From Mallotus nudiflorus (taxonomy: Eukaryota; Streptophyta; Magnoliopsida; Malpighiales; Euphorbiaceae), in contig CANTUR010000069.1 of the NCBI GenBank assembly GCA_947683625.1, forward strand, positions 310,001 to 374,000: a stretch of 64,000 bases of DNA, in the 5' to 3' direction. The notes under the pieces are model-generated. The model ran no database searches. It had not been told where the DNA came from and saw nothing but the letters and a program-made list of their open reading frames with translations. The position numbers and the translations under genes are program-made. Within the stretch, counting starts at the first letter, position 1. Each line of letters begins with the position of its first letter. Shown one piece after another: positions 45,249 through 57,480 of the stretch.

Positions 45249-46646
45249 ACTTGTAATTTGATTTTATGTATATGTGATATATTTATGTTTGAGTGATTCA
45301 TTTTCAAAAATTTTATCCAAATAGTTTTGATTTTATGAAGATTAATTACAATCTATATGAAAACAGTATTAAACATTAATTTGATTAATGTTTATAATCG
45401 TTTAATGTGATTAAAAATGAACAGAATTATGATTTTATGTGTTATGTATATAGTTTTAAGAAATCACAATAAGTATTATGTTTGAACAGCAAATTCGATT
45501 TCTAGTTAATTATGAAACATGAATATTTTGATTATACAGATTTTTGTCAAGGGCAACATGTTTAAGTGTTAAACAAATTATATAGAATAAATCTGTTTGG
45601 AATAGATTGATTATTCTATAATATGATTTACGAGTAAATTAGGGTTAATGGTGGCGGTTGTTTAAATGTTAAACATAAAAATGATTTATTTTGAACAGAT
45701 TGATCAAACAGTAATTTGATTATGAAAATTTTGTTGTTTTAGGGTTTTGGCAACAACTCATTCAAAGAGTTAAGGTAAATCATTTACCTTTGGGGGTGAT
45801 GCCTTTGAATCCCTGCAAAGGGGCATTACCTCTTTGACCCCTACCCACTAATCGGTTAGCGGGACCACTGCTAAGGGCGTTGCCCCTTAGACCTCATTGG
45901 GGGTGCTACCCCTAGGAAATCGCAAGGGGTACTGCCCCTAGGACCCTACAAAGGGCGCTACCCCTTAACCCCGAATGGATTTGTCATGCACTTTGTTTTT
46001 TAATATAACAATTTAATTAATTTGTAAATTGAATTATTTTGGAATATGTGTTTATCGTTAAATGCATGGTGCATAACATGGCCCTTGAACCAATGTGATT
46101 TTATTTTATTTTATTGGGTTGTAATTTTTAAAAATATGACCTATGAGTCATTTTATTTATTGTAATTATTTTATTTTATTTTATTAGATAGTAATAGAAT
46201 AGCTTTAATTACAACATGTAATGTAAATCAAGACCTAATATGCAAATTCAAGTTGGAGGCGCATGATGGAGATCCAAGGTGGGAGCCCAACGAGAAAGTT
46301 CATGGCAGAAGATGGAGATCCAAATTGAAGGCTCAATTTGTATTTGTTATATCACCTAGGCTTGACCTTTGATCTTTATATTGGCTTATGAAGATCAACT
46401 TACTTATGGGCAATGCTATGTCACGTTTATCTTATTATGTTACTATGTTATACATGTGATGCCATATGATGCCATGTTTGTGATGAATATAACAATAACT
46501 AAATAAAATAAAAATTAACTAAACCCTCATTTAATATTAAGTCATTAAAATGCCTCCCATTAATCAACACTTATCGAGTTTGGATTGCTATATATAGGTT
46601 ATGCCAAAGCATTATGTATAAAGCCATCTAAATAAGAGAAGATGGA
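45249..46646 (+). other. Interior of the non-autonomous element
   Basis: No open frame with recognisable similarity. Contains the GC-rich repeat block at 45790-45977, a purine-rich block at 46250-46330 ('ggagatccaa' three times), and a purine tract before the 3' LTR. Confidence 0.8.
45790..45977 (+). repeat. GC-rich ~26-bp minisatellite with mini-hairpins
   Basis: Five to six degenerate units, each with a short inverted repeat such as GGGCGTTGCCCC, GGGTGCTACCC, GGGGTACTGCCCC and GGGCGCTACCCC. Its base composition stands out sharply from the AT-rich surroundings. Confidence 0.85.
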
Positions 46647-48143
46647 TAATAGTGATATGCACTAGGTCAATTATGTATGACATTTTTTTACTATATCATT
46701 TTATTTAATAAAGAGGCATTTTTCATTATCATTTTATGTTATGATAATTTCTTAAATAGTCAATTCTTACTAAGGTCATCAACTATGTGACTTGATAGTA
46801 AAACCCTTAGATTAAATAAGAGTTCTATTCAAATTATCCCTAATCATAATAATGTATTATGGCTAGTATGGTGTTGATTGATGATTATGTTTTACTAATC
46901 ATGAATATGAGATATTAAGTCAACTCATAAGTACTTATTTAAGAAATAAAGTGCTGGATTGACCCATCATGAGAAGACTACATAGATAATTGACATAAGT
47001 AATTCTCATCACAGTAATATTGGCTTAGTCCTTTGACCTTGAAATCACTATGGATTTTTGCATAACTATTTTATATTTTGACATAATCTTACATTATCTT
47101 TAACCGAATGATAAAATAGGTTGTTGTTGGGTATAAAATGAGTTATATGAGAAATGTGAGTGATTGAGAAGGAATTTTTCCTTCATTTAATAGGAGTAAG
47201 ATATCTGTGGGCCCCTTGATAAGATAGACTGAGGAAAATGCATGGCCATGCTAAAGTAAATTAATAAAGAGTTATCATTCCTAGTCTACTTGGAATTAAA
47301 AAACTATATGATTGAATTCTATAAGGATGACATAATCTATGCCTTATATTCAATCAAGATATCATGTGACAAAGGGACTAGAATATTCATTGTATATTAG
47401 GTTATGTTGGACTAGTGACTTCACTTGACTTGGTAGTCATAATGTCTTGCTAGAGGCCACTTATGACTTGTAGGCTTAAATAGAGATTTAAGGCCCACTA
47501 CCAATGTTATGTGAACTTATAGGGTCAGACATGGGTTTAACAAGCCCAAATAAGCTCTGTGGAAATAAATAAACAAAATATTTATTTATTTATTATTTAT
47601 TTAAGGTAAAGGGTATCTTACATAAATAGAATATTATTTATGACTTAATTTTAAAATAAATCAAAATAAGAATAAGTGAGAAATTACCAAAAGGTTGTTT
47701 GGCAAGTGAAACCCTAATTTAAATGTCTATAAATATGTTATATTCTCTAGAGTTTTATACACTCTCATTATTCTATCACCAAATTCATTTTCTCTCTTTT
47801 AGAAAAAAAAAACACAAATTTCCTTTTAATTCTTAATTTGTGAGAAATCAAGAGAAGGTGTTAGCACATAAATATTCATTTTCAAAATCAAGGTTGTTCG
47901 TGTGGACACTTGTGGAGGATGGATTCTTTTAGAGACATCTTAAATCTGAATTGCTAAATTAAAAGCACGAGGTAGGGTGTCACCAGAGTGAACCCCCTCT
48001 CTTCCTTCCAGATTTCTTGCCACATTTATGGTAAGAAAATGAAAACCCTAGATTTAATCATTTAATCGAATTACTTGGATTCGGGTTTGGGTTTGTGATT
48101 CAAATTTTAATTTTCTGTTGCGTATGGAATCACGAACTCAAAA
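46647..48143 (+). repeat. 3' LTR of the non-autonomous element
   Basis: 1497 bp. The first bases read TAATAG where the 5' LTR has TGTTAG, and the end reads CTCAAAA where CTCAACA is expected. TATAAATA at 47728-47735. Confidence 0.88.
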
Positions 48144-48148
48144 ATTAT

Positions 48149-49466
48149 ATCCATGAATTTCTCCAATTTTCTCTTTAATGAAGAAACTAAAGAGGAACCT
48201 TTATCCTACTAAAAGAGAGACTGATTCATATGTACATTTTGACCTCCAAAACCTGATGGAGCTTATGGCCTCCACTGATTGCTTCCTTGATTGTTCCATG
48301 AGAAATTAGGATGATTTCTCTAACTTGGATTTTAAGTGTTACCTTGAACTGGATTTTGATGCTCCTTGTTGAAATTTCCCACATAGTTGATATTTTCTAT
48401 TGAAAAATTCTACACCAACATTCTATGGTAGGATGACCACCTTAACAGATTCATATGATGAATATGAAGAAGATGAGGAAATTATATTAATACTCATCTT
48501 ATGCATCCTTTTTGTTAAAGCATCCACGTTTACATTCACCATGGTTAAACCATCAACTTTAATTGACCCTCTTTTCCTTAGTGTGGCTCTCGTATTAGAC
48601 TAAAGGCTTTATGTGTTAGCCATCTCCTAAAAAAGATCCAATGCATCCTCTAGGGTCTTTGATATGCTAGTTCTTCCAGCTGTTACATCTATGTTAACTC
48701 TGACCAAAGGATTAACACCTTTGTAAAATGATTGGACTAGGTCCCATAAAGGTCCTAATTAAGAGGGGGGGGGGTATTATCTCTAAAGGTCCTTGAATCT
48801 ATCCTAGCATTCATAGAAACTTTCATCCTCTTTGTGATAAAAAAAGAGCTTATTTCATTTCTAATCTTTAATAAATTTTCAGGTGGAAAGTATTTGTTGA
48901 AGAATACAGTGTAAACCACCTGTTTTCCCTATCCATCAGAGAAAAAGAGAAAAGAATTAATCTAATTGCTTTAGGCTACACCCCATTCATCTTGAAAGCT
49001 GAGCAATATTCTAAAAACCTAATCATATAACCAATAAGATCTTCATGTGATCATCCACTAAATTATGAGTTATGAATCATAATAGGCTTGATTTCAAAAT
49101 TATTGGAGGCAACCGTCGACCTCACTATTGAATTTTGGCCACCTTAAACATTAAGACTCATAAAGTCTCTTATTATTCTATGTCCATTATATCTATTTTG
49201 AGTTGTTTGCTGTCTTTGTGGCAGATTTTTGTTGCCTTCTGCTATGTTCATCTTACTTCTTTGTCTACTTCCTTTTCTTATAAATGTTCTCTCAAGCTCT
49301 AAGTTGATTGGCACCAATAAAAATCCTTGTTTGCTTGCACTTCATGTCATGCGCATGCACAAATAAGAATTCCTAAAACACAGTAAACAACAATAAATAA
49401 ACTAACTAAAAATAATGTCTAAATCAAAAAACACATTTTTTTTCAACAATATTAATTCCTACAAAC
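48149..49466 (-). pseudogene. Athila copy 2 gag
   Basis: On the minus strand, 48930-48790 gives 'YFPPENLLKIRNEISSF' followed by 'EDESFYECWDRFKDL', the conserved centre of Athila gag. Nearer 48230-48320 lies the 'HPNFSW'-type block that follows the zinc knuckle. A run of nine G at 48766-48774 causes one shift. Many stops; no usable protein. The frame at 48400-48603 on the plus strand is a shadow. Confidence 0.75.
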
Positions 49467-49488
49467 CCCAACAACGACACTAAAAATT
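49467..49488 (-). other. Decayed primer-binding site of Athila copy 2
   Basis: The minus strand reads TTTTTAGTGTCGTTGTTGGGG, which aligns with the tRNA-Asp-type site of copy 1 (TGGCGTCGTTGCCGGGGA) with mainly G-to-A and C-to-T changes. Confidence 0.65.
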
Positions 49489-49494
49489 TGGTGG

Positions 49495-50885
49495 TGAAAA
49501 TCCGCAAGTGCATGAAGTTAAACCAATAGTAAATAAATATCACCAAATATAGATTGAGAATTAATTATTAAGTTACTCAAGTGTTCACTTATTTAGACAA
49601 TGAAATTGAATTTTTTCTAATTTAAATCTAATTTATCAAAAATAAAAGAAAAATAAATTCACAATATGATTAAAGGACTAGGGTTCTTATTTTTTACTTA
49701 ATCTTTTTAAGAATAAAATTAATTCCTATACCAATTTAGTCCTATGTTCACTTATAAGCATCTTAAGAATTATGGATCTTTCTCTCGAATAAACCCATAA
49801 TTAAATGATTGCAAGTAGTATCCAATTATTTAGCTCTTGCTTAATTAAAGGATTATTGTAACCAATTTTAATCTTAGCTTTTAATCAATACTAATTGCCT
49901 AGTTATCTCTTAATTAATTAAACAACTAATAGTTTGTGATTCTTTCTAAATAGAATCCATTTCTCAATCAAACCATATTATCTAAATTCATTAATTAGGT
50001 GATCAATTTAATGAATACATTAAGAACAATATCAACCAATGAACAATGTCTTTTCATTTAGATTTAATTTGGTTTAATCACATAATTGAATTAAAGCAAG
50101 AATGCTAAAAGAAATTTAATTACACATGCTGATTAAAAGAAGGGAAGTATAATAAAATGAGAATCCAAACATCAATAATAAAATAAAATTGAATAACAAT
50201 AGAGTGAGAAAAGTAAAACCCCTTTTCTACTAATTAAAGTTGAAATAGAAGCTCTAGAATTGTTAATCTTGAATACATCCAATCTCTTATCAATAGCAAA
50301 AACTAAAATCCAACTTATTATCTCACAAAAAATAGTATAAAAATGTTTTTAATAATTGTTCTCTACTGCTCCAGATCCCCCCCATTTCTCTCTCCTTCTT
50401 ATTTATTTCAAAATATCACTTAATCCCAAGAAAATAGCAACTTGAAATTCAAATTTTAAAATGATATTTATTGACTCATAGTTGTGTGCACCCAAGCACA
50501 TGGTCGAGCATCCCTCTTGGCTTGGTGTCATGAAGCAGGCTTGGTTGTGTACCAAGGTGTGCATGGCCATGCCTAATTCCAATTTTTTTCTTTTAATAGG
50601 GAGCACTCAAGCATGACCATGTGTCTTAAAGAAAATAGCTATGCATCATCTTGTAGCCCTTAAAACTTGATTTTCTCCATGATTGCACTATCTTTAACTC
50701 CCATTTTTAACTCATCCTCTTGCATAGCTCCTCTAGTATTCTCCATATGATCCTGAGCATCAAAACCATACAAAATTAACCTAAAATACTTAAAAATAAT
50801 AAAAATCATGAAAACTACATGAAAACCTTATAAAGAATTAAAAATGCATGTAGAAGATTCTTAACCCTACCCCATTGAGTGTTCA
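49495..50885 (-). repeat. 5' LTR of Athila copy 2
   Basis: Begins (plus) TGAAAATCCGCAAGTGCATG, a start common in plant Athila LTRs read in reverse. The right end is set at a CA at 50885 by eye and may be off. Contains the 'gtgcatggccatg' cluster at 50477-50625. Confidence 0.7.
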
Positions 50886-52124
50886 AAACATAATGCTTTT
50901 CACACTCACCAAATTCAAGCCACCATCATTACTCCTCACCATAAGCCATCGGTCACCCATCGTAAGCTTGTATTGTGACCCACATCTCCCCTACCAAGGC
51001 CGACACCCCAAAGCTATTTCCTAAAGCAACTCCAAGACAAAAGGAAAATCAACAAATCCTCAAAATAAACCTATCCTAATCAAATTCCTTTTTCGAAAAA
51101 AATTTGGACAAGGTAACTCTTCTTCTTTTAATTTTTTTCTTTTCAATTTACATTGAGATTTATGAAACTCTCTAAATTTTATTGAGATGTTGTTGTTGCT
51201 TTAAGTTGTGCTTGATATTTAAAGCATTAATTTGTTGTTTTATGCTTCTAAGTCTTGAAATTCTATCATGATAATGATGCCTTGGCCTTATTTAATGTTC
51301 TTAAATATTAATTTGCTTTTTTTTTTCTTGTGGTTTGAGATTTTATGTTTCTAAATGGTGCTGATAATTTTAGGTTGAGACCTTGATATTGCCCTTTAGG
51401 AATTGTAAAATTAATAAGAAATTTTTTAACTCATCATTATTTTGATATTACATGGTGATATGTTTATCATCTAATAATTTCAAACTTTTAAATGATAATT
51501 TAATGAGAATTTACCACTTCCCGAGGTCAATTTGTATTGCTTGCATTATGCCTCCAAGTATTAAGCTTTAATACATACTTCATTCTTGTTCAACTGTCAA
51601 CATTTTTAATTTTATGAATTAGTAACTCCATTTATACATTGCAAATTAAAATTCTTGAGGCAAACATAAACTTAAAATTTATTTTGGTAATAAATTGCCA
51701 AAATAATTTGTTTATGTAATTATGTTCAAATATATCTTTATTTAATTAGTGAAAATTGCCATGCTTTTTCATGAATTTTGGCTTGGCAAAAATAAGCCAA
51801 ATTTGTATTTAAATTTTGGCTTTTAATGAACAATGTCATGAACTTGCTAAAAACTTAATATACAATTTTTATTTCCAATGGCTTAAATGATGCATATAAT
51901 TTATTTCCAAGCTAAATCCATTTAGTATCAAGCCATTTTCATATATACCTATTTTTTGCATTCCTAGTAGTAAGATTGTAATATTTTATCCTCTTTTAAA
52001 AATGAAACTACCTTTCTTTAAAGTGCATCTTTTCCCTGAGGATTTTCTTTGCATTGATTTGATATTCTTGCAATTAGCAATAGCCTTAAATTTTATATAG
52101 TAAAAATGTTTGTAATTCCACAAG
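50886..52124. other. Intergenic, no gene identified
   Basis: 50890-51110 is less AT-rich than its surroundings and could be an old gene or transposon fragment, but no frame is recognisable. The rest is AT-rich. Nothing else seen. Confidence 0.4.
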
Positions 52125-53453
52125 TGCCAAGAGGGAGGGGGGGTGAATTGGCTTTTTAAACTAGATAGGGAATTTTGACTTTTCAGCAAATAGCAAGTTA
52201 AAAATTGAGTTAGAGAACAATTGAACGAAGAAGATGAGCTAGAAAACACAAAGAATTTATAGAGGTTTGGCCCTCAAAGCCTACGTTCTCTCCTCAACCA
52301 CTTATTAAGAGTTTTAATCCACTAACAATCTACTTCAAGGTGTAGATTAAACCCTTACAAGCTTAAAACTAAGCTACCCAAGTGTTTTCTAAGGCTCACA
52401 CTCAAACTCGAGTGTTTTTATAAGGCTCACACTCAAACCCAAGTGCTAATATCCTCTTAGCTTACAAGTGTTTTCCCAAGGTTCACACTCAAACCAAAAT
52501 GCTAAGAATAATCCTCTTAGCTTATAAGTGTTTAAAACCCTAACTCAACTCACTATTAAGCTATTGAATGATGGTAATAAACACTTATCAACCCATACTC
52601 AAGAACACTCTTGAGATAGAAAAGATTATAAAGAATTAAAGATGAAAAGCTTGGGTGGTTGAAGATTAAATTCAAGAAATAAATGCTCAAAGATGGTTTT
52701 AGGATTTTTGCTCAACTTCCTTCACTTATTCTAACTAAGTTCTAAGTAGTATTTATACTCTTATGGAGAAAAAGAGCTATTGGAGGTGCATTAAATGTAA
52801 ATAGAATCATTCAACCATAAAAGAAAAAGAACTTTGCAACTTTGTCATGCTCATGACAAGATCATCATGATCATAATATTCAGGGCGCCAAGATAGAAAT
52901 TTGAATTCGTGCACTTTTAGTGTCATGATACTCTTGGAAACTTCTTGAATTGGTCATCATGATCATAACATTGGTGGTGACATTGGTTATGATACTCTCA
53001 ATAACTTTTGGAGTTGGTCATTATGAGTATGACACTAGTGATGACTAGCTTTGAAAACTTTTAGAAATTTGGAAATTTAATCTTTGTAATTTTACTTGAA
53101 AATTTTTTCTAATAATTGGAATTTGCTTATGGCCACTTATAATGAAGTTTCCCATCGAATTTTACCAAATTTGACTTCAGATCTTAATAAAAAAAATTAA
53201 TATTCCATTTTTCCAGTTTGTTAGTCATGATGAATCTACCATCACTCAAGATAGAGTTGCATACTTGGTAAAGAAAGAAGGATGACTTTTCATTACTTGA
53301 CTTGTGCAGATATAATCATGATACATTTGTCACTGCTTATGCCAGGACTGAATGTTGCAAATTTAATTAACTTGAATATAAACACTTAAGCACACATATT
53401 AAATATAATTTTACTTAATTACTTATGACTATTTTACCCCTCAAGGTTCAACT
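52125..53453 (-). repeat. 3' LTR of copia copy 2
   Basis: Starts TGCCAAGAGGG followed by a G-run and 'gtgaattggc', a SIRE-type LTR edge; ends GGTTCAACT where CA would be expected. A minus-strand TATA-like box (tatttata on plus) is at 52750-52757. 'aaggctcacactcaaa' is repeated at 52401, 52431 and, less exactly, 52477. Confidence 0.8.
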
Positions 53454-54864
53454 GTCTCCCCCTTCTTTATAATAACAAACAATTATGTAAAATTAGGCTA
53501 AAACATTAAAAGGAAATACTCCCCTATAAAATGAGCTTAAAATTAAAATTGCAAAAATCATTAAGTAAGTCCATTTTACATATTTAAGCAAAAAGTCATA
53601 AATAAATTGAGATCATAAGTAAAGCATTCTCATGATCATAGCAATCAGAGTTCAACTCTCAAAAATGAATATAAATATATTCAAAGAAAATATATTTATT
53701 AATCAACAATTCACAATATCCAAATTATATTCAAAAATAATTCTTCCCCTTTCAAAAATAATTCTCAACCATAAAAACCTTTCTCTCCAAACACAATTCA
53801 CAATATTCAAGAATAAACATAAACACTTTGCACTTTCTCAAACTTTTCTCCCCTTTTGTTACTATAAAAAATAATAAGAGAGAGGGTGGAGGCAAAAAGT
53901 GTCAATCACAATAAATGTGTCCCAAAAAGTGAAAGGCCAAAACCATATAAAGGTCTAAAAAGACTTGAAAAACTGGTTAAAAAGAAAAATAAAAATCCAT
54001 GATATGAAATGGCATGCAAGATGTAGAATCAAAGATATTCATGGGAATAGGAAGATGGCCCTTTAGATAAGAGACATCAACAACAAGATTGTCAATTTTC
54101 TTGTCCATGGCTCCAAGCTATGACCTTAAGACTTAGATTTAACATAGACTAAATAGGATTGAAATGATGTCTTGAATTTGTTTGACTCCCACTTACGATG
54201 AAAAAATAGTGAATAATAATACAAAGTGTCATTTTTTGAAGTGAAAATCATTTGTTTATAGTGCAATTTTGAAGAGAAAATAAAGGAGATGGTTGTATGT
54301 AGTGCAAAGGAGAAGAAAAAGAAGTTTAAATACCTCAACGCTAACCCTAATTAAAAAAAGGCCCATCACTAGTAATAAAAGATGTGTCATTGCTAATGAC
54401 AAATTCCTTTTTATCCATTGTTAATACATATTGATCATAACTGATGACATAAAGAGTCATGATCATGATATAACCTTTACAATCAAGTTAAGTCATGACA
54501 AAGATAATGTTAGTGATTATGAAACTTTCTAAACATCAAAGCTGGTGACTAAAGAGTCATGACTAGTGATGAGATCATCATAATCACGAAAATCATTTTA
54601 CCAATTATAATTTTAATAAAAACATAAATTTATTTTGAGAATTAAAACTTTTACCACTAGTAACCAATGTATAATGATCATGATGAAAACCTAAAATTTT
54701 CAAAGCTAAAACTTTGAACTTGGGTTGATCCATTTCAAACGCAATTGGGATCAATTTAATATTATATTATAATCAATCAAAGTTCAAGAGTATAACAAAT
54801 TAACCACTTGATGTTCAAGTAATTGATTATGATGACACAAAAAAATACATATTATAAAGAATTG
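53454..54864 (-). other. Copia copy 2: polypurine tract and 3' spacer
   Basis: Plus gtctcccccttcttta (53454-53469) is the complement of the purine tract. The rest is A-rich with 'agtcatgat' / 'gatcatgat' motifs scattered through 54400-54680 and no gene. Minus frame 54126-54338 and plus frame 53632-53874 are low-complexity and not convincing. Confidence 0.65.
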
Positions 54865-55850
54865 CCATCCAATATGCCAATCTCTCTTTTGATGAAACTC
54901 ATTATTTCTTCATAAAGAGGTTTAGTAAACATATCCATAAGTTAGTTAGTTGTATCAATAAATTCCAATACACCACATTTTTATACATGATCATATGAGA
55001 AATGATGCCTAATATCAATATACTTACTCCTAGAATGTTGAATTAGGTTCTTAGACAAGTTTATTACACTTGTATTATCATATTTAATTGGAATTTGATT
55101 AAGAGTCAATCCATAATCCATGAGTTATTATTTAATCGATAACAATTGTGCATAATAATAACCCGCAACAACATACTTTGCTTCAGTGGTGGACAATGCA
55201 ATTGAATTTTGTTTCTTACTAAACCAATAAACAAGAGAATTTCCTAGAAATTGACAAGTACCAGAGGTACTTTTTCTATTTAGGATACTCCCAGCATAGT
55301 CTACATATGAATAGGAAACAATATCAAATGATGCACTTCTATGATAATAAAGTCCTAAATGAGATGTACCAATAAGATATTTTAAAATTCTTTTGACCTC
55401 ATTCAAATGAGACTCTATAGGATAAGATTGAAAATAAGCACACATGCACATGGTAAACATAATATCAGGCCTACTTGCGATAAGATAAATAAGACTACCA
55501 GTCATATTTCGGTATTTCATTTTATTAATGCTCTTACCATACTCATCTTTGTCAAGTTTAATAGTGGTGCACATAGGAGTCTTACTTGCCTTAGCTCCAT
55601 CCATCCTAAATCTTAAGAGAAAGTCCTTGGTGTACTTCACTTGATTGATGAAGTTCTGTTTGTGCTTTGCTTTATTTGTAATCCAATGATGAATTTAAAT
55701 TCTTCCATCATGCATATCTCAAACTCACTCTTCATGCCTTTAAATAATTCTTCATATAAAAGCTCATTAGTAGCACTAAATATAATATCATTAACATATA
55801 TTTGCATAATAAGAATGTCATTTTTTTTTGCTTCTTGATGAAAATTATGG
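54865..55850 (-). pseudogene. Copia copy 2 pol: end of RT and RNase H
   Basis: The minus frame 55640-55128 reads 'MKYTKDFLLRFRMDGAKASKTPM', 'MTGSLIYLIASRPDI', 'RILKYLIGTSHLGLYY', 'VDYAGSILNRKSTSG', 'VYWFSKKQNSIALSTTEAKY', the standard copia RT-end and RNase H. The normal Asp-Ala-Asp before YAG reads Tyr-Val-Asp. The RT active site at 55787-55798 reads Tyr-Val-Asn-Asp. The end of pol ('FTKPLYEEIMSFIKREIG' type) is near 54870-54935. Stops and shifts throughout. Confidence 0.82.
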
Positions 55851-56600
55851 TATCAACTTTGCCTTTGCAAAAGCCATTTTTTAAAAATAAATGCACTAAA
55901 TCTTTCATACCAAGCTCTAGGAGCTTGCTTTAAACCATACAAAGCTTTTGACAATTTAAAGACATGATTATGATAGTTAGGTTGCTCGAAACCTAGAGGT
56001 TGTTCAACATAGACCTCTTCCTCAATAAAGCCATTTAAAAATGCACTTTTCACAGTCATTTGGAAAAGTTTGAAATTCATGTATAAAGCATATGCAAGCA
56101 ACATTCTAATTGCTTCTAATCTAACTACAAGCAAATGTTTCATTATTATATATACCCTCTTCTTGATTATAGCCTTTAGCCACTAACCTAGCTTTATTCC
56201 TAAGAATTGCACCTAACTTATCAATTTTGTTTCTAAAAACCTACTTGGTGCCAATTATAAGATAATTCTTAGGTCTAAGGACTAAAGTCCAAACCTTATT
56301 TCTCTCAAATTGATTGAGTTCTTCTTGTATAGATAGGACCCAACTTTTATCATTTAAGGCCTCATCAACATTCCTAGGCTCAATTTGAGAGATGAAGTTA
56401 AGACTATTTAAATGTTTAAGAGATTGACTAGTAGTTATCCCTTTTGATGGCTCACCAATGATCAACTCCTTAAGATGGTCTTTCTTAAAATGCCACTCCT
56501 TAGGATTATCTTCATGAATAATTGAAGTTGTGCAAACTACTTGTTCTTTTACAACTTCTTCCTTTTAAGTATCCACCATATTTTAAGATGTCTCAATTAA
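55851..56600 (-). pseudogene. Copia copy 2 pol: N-terminal reverse transcriptase
   Basis: The minus frame 56465-56241 gives 'FISQIEPRNVDEAL' and 'ELNQFERNKVWTLV', and 56143-55853 gives 'LLVVRLEAIRMLLAYALYM', 'FQMTVKSAFLNGFIEEEVYVEQPLG' and 'ALYGLKQAPRAWYERF'. The catalytic Asp of MDVKSAFLNG reads Thr. Frames differ between the two parts, with stops between them. Confidence 0.82.
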
Positions 56601-57480
56601 AGGGGAAATAGCTTGATCATTCTTCATTGCTCCTTGTTGTTGATTTAGCTTTTGAAGAATATCTATATTATAATCATCATCAACAACAACCTTTCTTGGC
56701 TCAAATGCATTAGTCTTATCAAAAGCAACATGCATAGATTCTTTTATAATTAAAATTATTTTATTGAAGACTATATATTACTTGCTAGAAGTTGCACAGC
56801 CAACGAAGATTCCCTTATTGATTTTGGCATCAAATGTTCCAAGTTTGTCCTTGTTATTTAATATATAGCAGTTGCATCTAAATACCCTCAAATATGAGAT
56901 CTTAGGCTTTCTTTCATTCCATAGCTTATAAGGAGTTTTATTTAAAATAGGCCTAATGAAAACTCTATTTGAAATGTAACAAGCGGTATTAACAACATTG
57001 GCTCAAAAGTATTTAAACAAATTATACTCATTGAGTATAGACCTTTCCATCTCAACCAAAACTATATCTTTTCTTTCAACAATCATATTTTATTGAGATG
57101 ATTTAGGAGAAGAAAAGTTATAAGAAATTCCCATTTCATTACAAAAGGTTTTGAAAGAATCATTTTCAAATTCTTTTCCATGATCAATCCTTAAAGAAGA
57201 AATTTTAAAACCTTCTAATTTTGAATTTTTTTTACAAGCATTTTAAAAGCTTAAAACTATTGTCCTTATAAGCAAGAAAGAGTACTAAGTGTATCTAGAA
57301 TAGTCATCAACCACAACACATGCATAGTGTTTACCACCTAGGCTAGTAACTTTAAAAGGACTAAATAAATCCATATGTAATAATTGAAGAGGTCTAGTGG
57401 AGGTTACCTTGTTTTTGGGTTTAAATGAATTTTTCACTTGCTTACCCATTTGACAAGCTCCACACACCTTATCTTTTGGA
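56601..57480 (-). pseudogene. Copia copy 2 pol: integrase
   Basis: 57467-57285 (minus) reads 'MCGACQMGKQVKNSFKPKN', 'RPLQLLHMDLFSPFKV', 'HYACVVVDDYSRYT', so the zinc-site Cys pair and the first catalytic Asp are present. The remaining core, 57280-57000, is broken by shifts but shows 'DHGKEFEN'-like sequence near 57165-57190. The C-terminal region runs to about 56640 with stops. Confidence 0.8.

Larger units (their letters stand above)
43710..48143 (+). mobile_element. Non-autonomous LTR retrotransposon (LARD/TRIM-like), complete
   Basis: 4434 bp with two LTRs (43710-45234 and 46647-48143), an initiator-Met-tRNA-type primer site at 45236-45248, a purine-rich tract just before the 3' LTR (about 46631-46646) and an exact 5-bp duplication attat. 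The 1.4-kb interior has no gag or pol similarity in any frame that I can see. The Met-tRNA primer suggests it is moved by a copia element. A third LTR of the family is the solo LTR at 30915-32464. Inserted in the gag-protease linker of Athila copy 2. Confidence 0.9.
39345..50885 (-). mobile_element. Athila-type Ty3/gypsy retrotransposon, copy 2, deleted and interrupted
   Basis: Minus orientation. From right to left: 5' LTR (about 49495-50885), decayed tRNA-Asp-type primer site (49467-49488), gag (48150-49400), gag-protease linker and protease (42703-43709), integrase C-terminal stub (42290-42440), spacer, ORF3 (40107-41309) and a partial 3' LTR (about 39345-40100). RT, RNase H and most of integrase are gone. 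A 4.4-kb non-coding LTR element is inserted at 43710. The left outer end is not resolved, so no target duplication can be given. It is a different Athila subfamily from copy 1, judging by the LTR. Confidence 0.82.

Noticed and set aside
48400..48603. 67-codon plus-strand frame
   Set aside because: Opposite the decayed Athila gag; hydrophobic and without known motifs.
50890..51110. Less AT-rich stretch that could be an exon
   Set aside because: No frame with recognisable similarity and no matching splice partner seen; left as unassigned.
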